A DNA stretch of 12,683 bases from Lentimicrobiaceae bacterium (lineage in GTDB: Bacteria > Bacteroidota > Bacteroidia > Bacteroidales > WCHB1-69): positions 1 to 12,683 of the forward strand of contig WQSU01000036.1 of the NCBI GenBank assembly GCA_009787675.1. Reading direction: 5' to 3'. The notes below the pieces were generated by a model. That model was not told the DNA's origin, searched no databases, and saw only the letters and a list, made by a program, of their open reading frames with translations. This document shows, piece by piece, positions 1 to 6,513 of this stretch. The number at the start of each line of letters is the position of its first letter. The first letter of the stretch is position 1. The position numbers and the translations under genes are program-made.

Positions 1-2
1 CT

Positions 3-365
3 TATCAACGCGATGTGTTTGCTATTCCGGGATCCGTTTTCTCGCCTTCTCAAGAAGGATGCCACGAGTTGATCCGCCAGAATTTAGCCGCATTGGTTAC
101 TTCAGGAGAAGATATTATTGAAATGATGGGCTGGAATGAAGAAAAACCAACACCAATTCAAACACAAATGTTTTATGATTTAAACGAAGATGAAGAAGCG
201 ATTGTATCTATCATAAACAATCTGAAAGAACCTCATATTGACGAAATAATAACATTTAACACTTCTTTTACGCCTTCAAAAATTGCTTCTTTATTATTAG
301 GATTAGAGCTCAATGGCATTATTGAAGCAATTCCGGGAAAGAGGTATAGGCTAATTAGGCGTTAA
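3..365 (+). CDS. dprA: DNA processing protein DprA, C-terminal part (5' end outside window)
   Basis: The frame is open from the window edge, so only about the last 120 residues are present. DprA (Smf) binds single-stranded DNA in the cytoplasm and loads RecA during natural transformation; it is also widespread in species not known to be competent. The fragment opens with RDVFAIPGS, followed by GCHELIRQNLAALV, the conserved end of the DprA Rossmann-like domain. A linker containing PTPIQ follows, then a winged-helix-like C-terminal domain (about the last 60 residues, with SKIASLLLGLELNGIIEAIPGKRY) like the one found in many DprA proteins. The stop codon lies inside a perfect inverted repeat shared with the convergent hup gene. 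Family assignment is firm. Whether the organism is transformable cannot be judged from here. Confidence 0.93.
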   Translation, partial: YQRDVFAIPGSVFSPSQEGCHELIRQNLAALVTSGEDIIEMMGWNEEKPTPIQTQMFYDLNEDEEAIVSIINNLKEPHIDEIITFNTSFTPSKIASLLLGLELNGIIEAIPGKRYRLIRR

Positions 366-395
366 TAATCTATTTTCTAAATTATTAACGCCTAA
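355..395. terminator. Bidirectional terminator between dprA and hup
   Basis: The 15-base arms at 355-369 and 381-395 are perfectly complementary and flank an 11-base loop. The left arm contains the dprA stop codon (363-365). The position between two convergent genes makes a shared transcription terminator the natural reading. The arms are AT-rich apart from a GGCG/CGCC core, and the T-run on either side is weak, so the termination mechanism is an inference. Confidence 0.75.
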
Positions 396-421
396 AATAA
401 GGATTTTAAAGAAGAAGCTAA

Positions 422-691
422 CTAAACTTTTGCAGCCAACTCGGCACCTGCTTTAAATTTAACAACTTTCTTGGCAGGAATCATGATCTCTTTCTTTGTT
501 CTTGGGTTTCTTCCTTTTCTTGCTGGACGGCTTGTTACGGAGAATGTGCCAAATCCAATAAGTGACAATTTGTCGCCTTGTGCCAAAGCGGTTGAGGTTG
601 CACATACAAATGCTTCTAATGCAGCTTTAGCATCTACTTTGGTCATGCCGGCTGTTTCAGCCATAGCGGTAATTAATTCTGCTTTGTTCAT
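422..691 (-). CDS. hup: HU-family histone-like DNA-binding protein
   Basis: This 89-residue protein has the normal length for HU, a dimeric nucleoid protein that bends and compacts DNA. Visible hallmarks are the N-terminal helical dimerisation region (MNKAELITAMAETAG), the GFGTF turn at residues 46-50, the DNA-binding arm with RNPRT at 61-65, and the closing IPAKKVVKFKAG segment. No truncation or missing signature residue is seen. It is a single gene transcribed leftward, converging on dprA, with a good -7 box about 45 bases upstream of its start. HU and IHF subunits are close relatives, but this sequence reads as HU. The gene symbol could equally be hupA or hupB, since many Bacteroidota carry several copies. 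Confidence 0.95.
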   Translation of the reverse strand: MNKAELITAMAETAGMTKVDAKAALEAFVCATSTALAQGDKLSLIGFGTFSVTSRPARKGRNPRTKKEIMIPAKKVVKFKAGAELAAKV

Positions 692-734
692 AATAGATTT
701 TTTTTAATGATTAATAATATTTTTAAAAACTTTG

Positions 735-742
735 CAAATCTA
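735..742 (-). promoter_or_regulatory. Bacteroidota -7 promoter box for hup
   Basis: On the minus strand this reads TAGATTTG, a perfect match to the Bacteroidota -7 consensus TAnnTTTG. It would place transcription start roughly 35-40 bases before the hup start codon. No TTG -33 element is visible at the usual spacing, so the call rests on the -7 box and its position. Confidence 0.5.
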
Positions 743-839
743 AATTATTTTCTTATTTTTTTATTATAAAGAATACAAATCATTCATTTGTTAATAAAAT
801 CTCAAAATTGTTAATTAAAACAGTAATTTTTCTAAAAAT

Positions 840-870
840 ATTTATACTATTATAATTATATAGTATAAAT
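840..870 (-). terminator. AT-rich hairpin terminator at the end of fmt
   Basis: Eleven-base arms (840-850 and 860-870) are perfectly complementary around a 9-base loop. The fmt stop codon (856-858) lies in the loop. Read leftward, the stem is followed by a T-rich stretch (TATTTTTAG), as expected for an intrinsic terminator. The stem is almost entirely AT, so it would be weak at moderate temperatures. Confidence 0.5.
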
Positions 871-1806
871 TGATATACGATTACCTTGTAAAAAAGAAGT
901 TGTATCAATCCTTTTTTTTCCCTCAAATTGCAAATTTAGTATTGAGATTTTGCAATCTTTGGAAGAAATATGGAAAAAATTCTTGTCATCCGTGTCAATT
1001 TCACCGGAATTTCCCTTTGTTCTCTCAGAGGTAATAGCTGCTTTAAAAATCTTTAGGACAATAGCGGCGCCATCCTTTTTTTTCAAAACAGTAAGCGCTC
1101 CAGGATAGGGAGAAAGTCCTCTGATTTTATTGATAATATCTTTTGCAGGAAGATTCCAGTCAATTACCGTATCCTCTTTGTGGATTTTGGGAGCAAGTTT
1201 AATTTCAGTGTCTGCCCTGCACATCTGGGGCAACGGAACAAAACCACCTTTTTCAACAAGCAACAGGGTTTCCAAAGCCGCAGCGGCACCCATCACTTTT
1301 AAACGGTCGTAGAGTTCGCCTGTGGTTTCATCGGGAAAAATATCGGTTTTGCGTTGCAGGATGATATCCCCGCAATCCATCTCCTTATTAAGAAAGAAAG
1401 TGGTAATACCTGTTTGTGTTTCGCCATTCATTATTGCCCTGTGAATAGGGGCTGCCCCTCGGTATTGCGGCAGCAATGAAGCGTGTACATTAAAAGTTCC
1501 ATGGGGCGGAAGCGCATACACTTCACTGGGCAACATCCTGAATGCCACCACCACAAAGATATCAGCACGCCATTGTTTTAATGCTTCAAGAAACTCAGGA
1601 TCACGTAGTTTTACCGGTTGCAATAGCGGAATCCCTTTTTGTAGGGCATATTTCTTTACCTCGGAGAATTGTAATTGCAAACCTCTACCGGCAGGTTTGT
1701 CGGGCGTAGTTACTACTCCAACAACCTCATGTTCAGAGTGATATAGGGTATCTAAGGAGGACACTGCAAAGTCGGGGGTACCCATAAAAACCACACGCAT
1801 AGCCAT
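856..1806 (-). CDS. fmt: Methionyl-tRNA formyltransferase
   Basis: This 316-residue protein is full length for the family. It transfers a formyl group from 10-formyl-tetrahydrofolate to Met on the initiator tRNA, in the cytoplasm. The N-terminal formyltransferase domain starts with RVVFMGTPDFA. The catalytic triad Asn106, His108 and Asp144 is in place, in FNVHASLLPQYRGAAPIHRA and the KEMDCGD segment, together with TGITTF. The C-terminal tRNA-binding domain follows from about residue 210 (IRGLSPYPGA). It lies 4 bases after ribH in the same direction and is the last gene of the Skp-TPR-ribH-fmt cluster, with a hairpin at its stop. In many bacteria fmt is paired with def (peptide deformylase), which is not seen here. 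Confidence 0.97.
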   Translation of the reverse strand: MAMRVVFMGTPDFAVSSLDTLYHSEHEVVGVVTTPDKPAGRGLQLQFSEVKKYALQKGIPLLQPVKLRDPEFLEALKQWRADIFVVVAFRMLPSEVYALPPHGTFNVHASLLPQYRGAAPIHRAIMNGETQTGITTFFLNKEMDCGDIILQRKTDIFPDETTGELYDRLKVMGAAAALETLLLVEKGGFVPLPQMCRADTEIKLAPKIHKEDTVIDWNLPAKDIINKIRGLSPYPGALTVLKKKDGAAIVLKIFKAAITSERTKGNSGEIDTDDKNFFHISSKDCKISILNLQFEGKKRIDTTSFLQGNRISIYTI

Positions 1807-1810
1807 AAAA

Positions 1811-2299
1811 CTAAAAGATTTTTTGTTGAAGTTCCAACATTTTCAAACAGGTATAGGCAGCTTCCACGCCCTTGTTGCCGTGTTTTCCTCCTGCTCGTTC
1901 TTGCGCTTGCTCCATGGTATCGCAGGTTAGCACCCCAAAAATAACGGGAACATTATAATCTAAAGAAATGCGCATAATACCATTTGCCACCGCTTGCGAG
2001 ATAAATTCAAAATGACGTGTTTCTCCTTGAATCACACATCCCAAACAGATCACGGCATCAATATCATCGTGGGCGTCTATCAACATAGAAGCGGCAAAGG
2101 GGAGTTCAAAACTGCCTGGAACATTATGAATAACAATCTGTTGGTCATCAATACCCGATTCCTTTAAACAAGCCAACGCACCCTCTTTGAGTGCGTTGGT
2201 TATAGTTTCATTCCAATCACTTACAACAATTCCTATTTTAACATATTTATTCTTTAATACGGGAATATTGCCGTGTTGGGAAAGGTTTTGTTTTTTCAT
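1811..2299 (-). CDS. ribH: 6,7-dimethyl-8-ribityllumazine synthase
   Basis: RibH condenses 5-amino-6-ribitylaminouracil with 3,4-dihydroxy-2-butanone 4-phosphate to give the lumazine precursor of riboflavin. The 162 residues match the family length. Visible motifs are the substrate-stacking aromatic near Trp29, VPGSFELP at 60-67, GCVIQGETRHFEFI at 87-100 with the conserved His96, GVLTCDTMEQAQERAG at 122-137, and NKGVEAA near 142-148. Its ATG shares one base with the stop codon of the upstream TPR gene (TAATG), so translational coupling is likely. No other rib gene and no FMN riboswitch-like leader is visible in the window. Confidence 0.97.
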   Translation of the reverse strand: MKKQNLSQHGNIPVLKNKYVKIGIVVSDWNETITNALKEGALACLKESGIDDQQIVIHNVPGSFELPFAASMLIDAHDDIDAVICLGCVIQGETRHFEFISQAVANGIMRISLDYNVPVIFGVLTCDTMEQAQERAGGKHGNKGVEAAYTCLKMLELQQKIF

Positions 2300-2997
2300 T
2301 ATTTATTATTAATAAGCGCTCTTTCCAAGAATTTATCTATGTTCATTTTTTGATATTCAGCATAGAATTGATTTTTTATTGTTTGATAGGCTGCTGCAGC
2401 TTTTCCCCAATTACCTTCTCTTTCATAGAGTTGTCCTAATTTAAACAGGTTAACAGGAGCTAAATAAGGGTCTTTGCTTTCGGTAGCTTTTTTACAATAT
2501 TTAATAGCCATAGCAATTTCTCCTTGGTCATCATACAGGTCGCTAATCATGCCTTGAGCGCCATACCAGTAAATATCGTCTTTCTTTTTAAATTTCAACA
2601 GATAGTTTAAAGCTTCTTCTTTATCTCCAAGTTTCAAGTAGCACAATCCTGCGAAATATTTTGCCGTATTTGCCGTGCTTGTTAAACTGAATGAAGAAGC
2701 GATTGTTAAAAACCCTTCGTTTTCATCGTCGCCTTCCAAAGCAACCATCAAAGACAATGAGTCAGCCTTCATCATGGCGTCCAAGGGGGCGCTCATCATG
2801 GCGGATGCTTTTTCGGATTGTGGGGTCAGATAAAATTTATTAAAAGCCAAAAGTGCGCAAACAATAAGAAGGAGTCCAATGGCTACTCCGTAAATAATTT
2901 TGTTGTATTGGTTAAAAAAACCGAAAATACGTACAACCAAACTTTCGTGTTGGTGTTGTCCTTGTTCTTTCTTTTCTTCTAATTTTGATTTTTTCAT
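2299..2997 (-). CDS. Membrane-anchored tetratricopeptide repeat protein
   Basis: This 232-residue protein has a short charged cytoplasmic N-terminus (MKKSKLEEKKEQG), one transmembrane helix at about 34-53, and an outward-facing helical-repeat domain. At least three TPR-like units are visible, at about 110-140, 143-174 and 180-212, each with the usual Gly/Ala-Leu-Tyr spacing (for example AKYFAGLCYLKLGDKEEALNYL). The layout resembles YfgM-like envelope TPR proteins, which act with chaperones or the secretion machinery; that function is only an analogy here. The gene overlaps ribH by one base and follows a membrane-anchored Skp-like gene by 40 bases. I recall this TPR-ribH pairing from other Bacteroidota. 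The partner protein is unknown. Confidence 0.88.
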   Translation of the reverse strand: MKKSKLEEKKEQGQHQHESLVVRIFGFFNQYNKIIYGVAIGLLLIVCALLAFNKFYLTPQSEKASAMMSAPLDAMMKADSLSLMVALEGDDENEGFLTIASSFSLTSTANTAKYFAGLCYLKLGDKEEALNYLLKFKKKDDIYWYGAQGMISDLYDDQGEIAMAIKYCKKATESKDPYLAPVNLFKLGQLYEREGNWGKAAAAYQTIKNQFYAEYQKMNIDKFLERALINNK

Positions 2998-3037
2998 AAG
3001 TGTATTAAGGTTAAAAATTTGAAGCCGCGAAATTACA

Positions 3038-3718
3038 CTATTTTTTATAAGAACGATTTAATTCAAACAGAACATGATCCGTGATCTCTTTTGTGGGGTC
3101 TGCAGTCAACAAAAAGGGGCTTTGAGTTTGATAAGTAATTATAAAAGAGGCATTTCTTTCTATATTGATTCGTTTTACGGCAGCCTGAAGGGAGTCGTAG
3201 ATTTGTAAAAGCGCTTCTGTTTGTCGGGTTTGCAGATTATTAAAGATACGTTCCTTGTCGTCTTCCAATAGTTGATATTCCTGCATCAGTTGTGTTTGCG
3301 CATTTTCTGCTTGCACCTGGGTTAAGATGCCTGCATTCATATTATCTTGAAACTGTTTGTATTTTCTTTGGAAAGCATTTTCTCTGTTGGCGAAGATCGC
3401 TTCTTGTTTAGCCATTTCAGCCTGTATATCGCCGGTTAAAATAGATACTAATTCATAATGGGCATTAACAGTATCTAAATTCACATAAACAATTTCGCCA
3501 GAGCCGGGTGTTCCCACGATCTCTTTAGGTGTAAAAACGGGGGTTTTCGGCGCGGTGAAGTGCAATACATAAAGGACTGCCACTGCAACAAACAGCACGC
3601 CAAAAGCGATAAAATTGCATAATTTTCTTTCCACAACAGAATGGGAGGAGGATTTTGTTTCAGGTTCTGATTGAACGGTTTCGGCTTCAAAGGCTTCAGG
3701 AAATTCGTTGGAATTCAT
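3038..3718 (-). CDS. OmpH/Skp-like periplasmic chaperone with N-terminal membrane anchor
   Basis: The C-terminal two thirds (about 75-225) has Skp/OmpH features. A short strand, IVYVNLDTVNAHYEL, is followed by a long charged Gln/Glu/Lys-rich coiled coil (about 95-185) and then FIITYQTQSPFLLTADPTKEITDHVLFELN, the characteristic return strand and last helix. Skp trimers hold unfolded outer-membrane proteins in the periplasm. Unusually, the protein begins with about 32 hydrophilic residues and then a hydrophobic helix (33-53) with no obvious signal-peptidase site. It is 226 residues, against about 160-180 for classical Skp. It is therefore probably anchored in the inner membrane rather than soluble. 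It is the first gene of the cluster leading to fmt. Confidence 0.82.
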   Translation of the reverse strand: MNSNEFPEAFEAETVQSEPETKSSSHSVVERKLCNFIAFGVLFVAVAVLYVLHFTAPKTPVFTPKEIVGTPGSGEIVYVNLDTVNAHYELVSILTGDIQAEMAKQEAIFANRENAFQRKYKQFQDNMNAGILTQVQAENAQTQLMQEYQLLEDDKERIFNNLQTRQTEALLQIYDSLQAAVKRINIERNASFIITYQTQSPFLLTADPTKEITDHVLFELNRSYKK

Positions 3719-3723
3719 AATAT

Positions 3724-3744
3724 TTAATAGTTAATAGTTAAAAG
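3724..3744. repeat. Three tandem 7-base units in the leader of the Skp-like gene
   Basis: Two exact TTAATAG units (3724-3730 and 3731-3737) are followed by a variant TTAAAAG (3738-3744), just upstream of the start codon at 3718. It lies in the presumed untranslated leader. No function can be assigned and it may be simple AT-rich slippage. Confidence 0.4.
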
Positions 3745-3792
3745 TTATACATTTATACAAATGAATATTCAGTATATTTTACAAACAGTCGG

Positions 3793-3800
3793 CAAAAATA
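3793..3800 (-). promoter_or_regulatory. Candidate -7 box for the Skp-TPR-ribH-fmt cluster
   Basis: The minus strand reads TATTTTTG, a perfect TAnnTTTG match, about 75 bases upstream of the Skp-like start codon. It is part of a 12-base string (3789-3800) repeated exactly at 10214-10225 before the glycosyltransferase gene. No -33 TTG is seen at standard spacing. Confidence 0.45.
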
Positions 3801-3855
3801 AATTTTTTTAAGGGCTGGCGAGATAGGTGAAGAAAAAAACTGTGGAAATTGATTT

Positions 3856-4458
3856 TTAAAACGCTAACTTCAGTTGCCCCTTCACCTGAAATGTTTTTCG
3901 GTGGTAGGGGCTTCTGCCGTATTGAAGTAGCGCTTCCTTGTGCGCCGAAGTCGGGTATCCTTTATTATGCTTCCAGCCATACACCGGAAATTCAACATCT
4001 AATTGCTTCATTAAATCATCACGGAAAGTTTTAGCAAGGATAGAGGCGGCAGCAATAGACATATATTGAGCATCGCCTTGAACAATGCAATGAAAGGGAA
4101 ACTCAGTCTCATTCTTAAAACGGTTGCCGTCAATGAGCAACAATTCCGGTTTGATATTTAATTCCTTTACGGCAGAATTCATCCCTCGAAAAGAGGCATT
4201 TAAGATGTTGATTTCATCAATAACAACTTCAGAAATGGAAACGACAGAATAGGCAATAGCATCTTTCATAATAATTTCCCGAAGCGTTTCGCGTTGTGTG
4301 CAACTCAGTTGCTTTGAATCGTTGAGTTGTTCATTAAAATAATCGAAAGGCAAAATAACAGCTGCGGCAAAAAGAGGACCTGCCAAACAGCCTCTTCCTG
4401 CTTCATCGCAGCCTGCTTCTATTGTGTAAGAATCGGAAAAGTGAGATTGCAAAGCCAT
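3856..4458 (-). CDS. rnhB: Ribonuclease HII
   Basis: RNase HII cleaves the RNA strand of RNA-DNA hybrids and removes single ribonucleotides from DNA, acting on the chromosome. The 200-residue length is typical. The signature CDEAGRGCLAGP contains catalytic Asp18 and Glu19; Asp110 (LLIDGNRF) and Asp129 (IVQGDAQYMSIAAASILAK) complete the metal-binding set. KHNKGYPTSAH (163-173) and the terminal HRKTF are also conserved. The start is the only upstream ATG in frame and lies 40 bases inside the 3' end of the preceding membrane-protein gene. Such an overlap is long but leaves the catalytic core untouched. A later non-ATG start would still retain DEAGRG. Confidence 0.96.
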   Translation of the reverse strand: MALQSHFSDSYTIEAGCDEAGRGCLAGPLFAAAVILPFDYFNEQLNDSKQLSCTQRETLREIIMKDAIAYSVVSISEVVIDEINILNASFRGMNSAVKELNIKPELLLIDGNRFKNETEFPFHCIVQGDAQYMSIAAASILAKTFRDDLMKQLDVEFPVYGWKHNKGYPTSAHKEALLQYGRSPYHRKTFQVKGQLKLAF

Positions 4459-5411
4459 AAAGCTATTAAAATTGTAATTGTAATCAATTCATTAACAATA
4501 TATAATGGGCTTTTTTCTTGAGCCAACATCGCCATATAGATTGAGATATGAATGAACAGATACCCTAAAAAAAATGGATACGTAGAACCGGAAAGAAATA
4601 TGCAAGCTATGATTAAAAATGCTCTTGTGTTTAAGGTGATAATCCTTTTACGTTGAATAACTACTTTAGACTCACTCAACAATTTGAATTTCACTATAAG
4701 AAATAAATAAATGATAGCCAAGACAAGCAACGAAATGATTGATAACGTTAGGTTTGGAATTTTGCTTTTCAATATGCCCAGTATTTTAATTTGTGTAAAT
4801 GACGACAACCAATTTTCTAAATTATCAACAAAAAAATGATAGGAAAAGAAGTAGAAATAGATCAAAGCAAACCCAAAAAATAAAACACCAAACTCTTTTA
4901 TTCTTGAAAATTGATTAATGATAAGTGTCGCCATCAATAAAACAAGTAAGATAAGAGCACTGATATCAATGCATGTAGCTAATGCTATAAGCATACCCAC
5001 CCAAAAAAGATTGTTTTTTATTTTAACAGTGTTTTCCGTAAAATCAATACATATAATTATTAAAAAAAAGAATAGTGTAAAAAAGAAAGGAGAAATAGTA
5101 ATTAATGACTTTGTTAGCAATAAAATAGAAAGATAAAAGCATCCTGGTAATAGAGAATTTTTTGTAGAGTATTCATTTTCACTGTAGTAATACTGTAAAA
5201 GCAAGAGTTGAAGCAATAAAACCACTATAATAATTCCTTTTCCAAAGAATTGATGTTGTGAAAAGAAATATACAAAATTGATATAGAAAAAAACACTACC
5301 CTCCTGATTTTCCAACTGTGTTTGTGTAACAATTTGATATATGGAAAACCCCAGCAACCCTAAAAAAACAAACCATTGAAAAGTGATATTTTTATAGATA
5401 AACTTGAGCAT
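4419..5411 (-). CDS. Polytopic membrane protein of unknown function, DUF6427-like
   Basis: This 330-residue protein is very hydrophobic, with roughly nine or ten predicted membrane-spanning segments rich in Ile, Leu and Phe and only short loops. A central stretch (near residues 135-200: WVGMLIALATCIDISALILL, then IKEFGVLFFGFALIYFYFF) resembles, from memory, the DUF6427 family of Bacteroidota integral membrane proteins; that link is tentative. I see no catalytic or transporter signature. It is transcribed leftward, its 3' end overlaps rnhB by 40 bases, and it is divergent from prs, so it probably shares a transcript with rnhB. Base composition is even more AT-rich than its neighbours, as expected for codons of hydrophobic residues. 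Confidence 0.82.
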   Translation of the reverse strand: MLKFIYKNITFQWFVFLGLLGFSIYQIVTQTQLENQEGSVFFYINFVYFFSQHQFFGKGIIIVVLLLQLLLLQYYYSENEYSTKNSLLPGCFYLSILLLTKSLITISPFFFTLFFFLIIICIDFTENTVKIKNNLFWVGMLIALATCIDISALILLVLLMATLIINQFSRIKEFGVLFFGFALIYFYFFSYHFFVDNLENWLSSFTQIKILGILKSKIPNLTLSIISLLVLAIIYLFLIVKFKLLSESKVVIQRKRIITLNTRAFLIIACIFLSGSTYPFFLGYLFIHISIYMAMLAQEKSPLYIVNELITITILIALWLCNLTFPILTQ

Positions 5412-5490
5412 GTTATTTTTTTGCGAAATAATATTTTTTTTGAAGCCCTCAATTTTTTTTTCTCCATCTGGAATATTTTAAAATTTCTTA

Positions 5491-5498
5491 TACTTTTG
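5491..5498 (+). promoter_or_regulatory. prs: Bacteroidota promoter (-7 box) for prs
   Basis: TACTTTTG, followed by CG, is a perfect TAnnTTTG -7 element about 45 bases before the prs start codon. A CTG triplet at 5468-5470 lies 20 bases upstream, where the -33 TTG is expected, so the -33 is a two-of-three match. This is the best promoter in the window. Confidence 0.65.
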
Positions 5499-5543
5499 CG
5501 TCTGCTTGTTGAAATTCATTAACCATATAATAATCAATACTTT

Positions 5544-6482
5544 ATGCAAGGAAGAACTTCTGCAATTGTAACGGGTCGAGCGAATCCGGAATTGGCAAAA
5601 AAAATTGCCCATAATTTAAACATGCCTTTATTGGAAGTAGAAATTGCCCAATTTCGAGATGGCGAAATCCAAGCCTATTATAATGAAACGATTAGGGGTA
5701 AGTATGTTTTTATTATTCAACCTACTTTTGCTCCGGCAGAAAACTGGATTGAACTGTTAATCTTAATAGATGCTGCCAAACGGGCATCCGCCTATAAAAT
5801 TATTGCCGTAATACCCTATTTTGGTTATGCGCGACAAGACCGAAAGGATAGACCTCGCACCTCAATCGGTGCAAAATTAATGGCAAATTTGTTGATTGCT
5901 GCAGGTGTTGACCGTGTTATTGCAATGGATTTACATGCCGACCAAATTCAGGGGTTCTTTGAGATTCCTGTTGACCATATGTATTCCTCCAATGTTTTTT
6001 ATCCTTATATTCAAAGTTTGAAATTAGACAACTTATGTATTGTTTCTCCAGATACAGGCGGAACAAAAAGAGCCTCTACCTACGCAAAAGCATTAGATTG
6101 CGATTTGGCTATAGGCTTTAAACAGCGTGAGAAACAAAATGAAGTTTCTAATTTGCAGATTATCGGAGATGTAAAAGGAAAAAACTGCATTATTGTAGAT
6201 GACATTATTGATACAGGCGGCACTTTGATTAAAGCCGCTAACAAGTTGAAAGAAAACGGCGCCAAGTCGGTTATGGCAATGTGCTCGCACGGACTGCTTT
6301 CCGGAAACGGATTGCAAAACATCGAAGATTCCATCATTGACAAATTGATATTAACCGATTCAATCCCTTTTAGAAAAGAATCAAAGAAAGTTGCCATCGT
6401 TACAGTAAGTCATCTGTTATCAGATGTAATTGCAAGTGTAATGGATGGAACTTCAATCTCTTCGCACTTTTTGTTTAATTAG
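5544..6482 (+). CDS. prs: Ribose-phosphate pyrophosphokinase (PRPP synthase)
   Basis: Prs transfers pyrophosphate from ATP to ribose 5-phosphate, giving PRPP for nucleotide, His, Trp and NAD synthesis. The 312 residues match class I enzymes. Visible features are FRDGEIQ (37-43), the ATP-binding flexible loop with ARQDRKDRPRTSIGAKL (96-112), catalytic His131 in MDLHADQIQGFF, SPDTGGTKRA (168-177) and the PRPP-binding loop IIVDDIIDTGGT (216-227). It is a monocistronic rightward gene with its own promoter, divergent from the membrane-protein/rnhB pair and convergent with the porin gene only 31 bases away. In many Bacteroidota rplY follows prs; it does not here. Confidence 0.97.
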   Translation: MQGRTSAIVTGRANPELAKKIAHNLNMPLLEVEIAQFRDGEIQAYYNETIRGKYVFIIQPTFAPAENWIELLILIDAAKRASAYKIIAVIPYFGYARQDRKDRPRTSIGAKLMANLLIAAGVDRVIAMDLHADQIQGFFEIPVDHMYSSNVFYPYIQSLKLDNLCIVSPDTGGTKRASTYAKALDCDLAIGFKQREKQNEVSNLQIIGDVKGKNCIIVDDIIDTGGTLIKAANKLKENGAKSVMAMCSHGLLSGNGLQNIEDSIIDKLILTDSIPFRKESKKVAIVTVSHLLSDVIASVMDGTSISSHFLFN

Positions 6483-6513
6483 AAAGACTTTCAAAAAAAC
6501 TATTTAGAGATAC

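Noticed and set aside
190..205. A 16-base string, ATGAAGAAGCGATTGT, recurs at 2691-2706.
   Set aside because: Both copies lie inside unrelated conserved genes (dprA and the antisense of the TPR gene), with no flanking similarity; most likely coincidence.
3758..3765. Second possible -7 box (minus TTCATTTG) for the Skp-like gene.
   Set aside because: It has one mismatch to TAnnTTTG and the nearest TTTG upstream is 16 bases away, shorter than the usual spacing.
6483..6513. Possible terminator between convergent prs and porin genes.
   Set aside because: Only a GAGAT/ATCTC pairing with a 13-base loop and a GAAAG-A-CTTTC palindrome without a loop are present; neither makes a credible hairpin.
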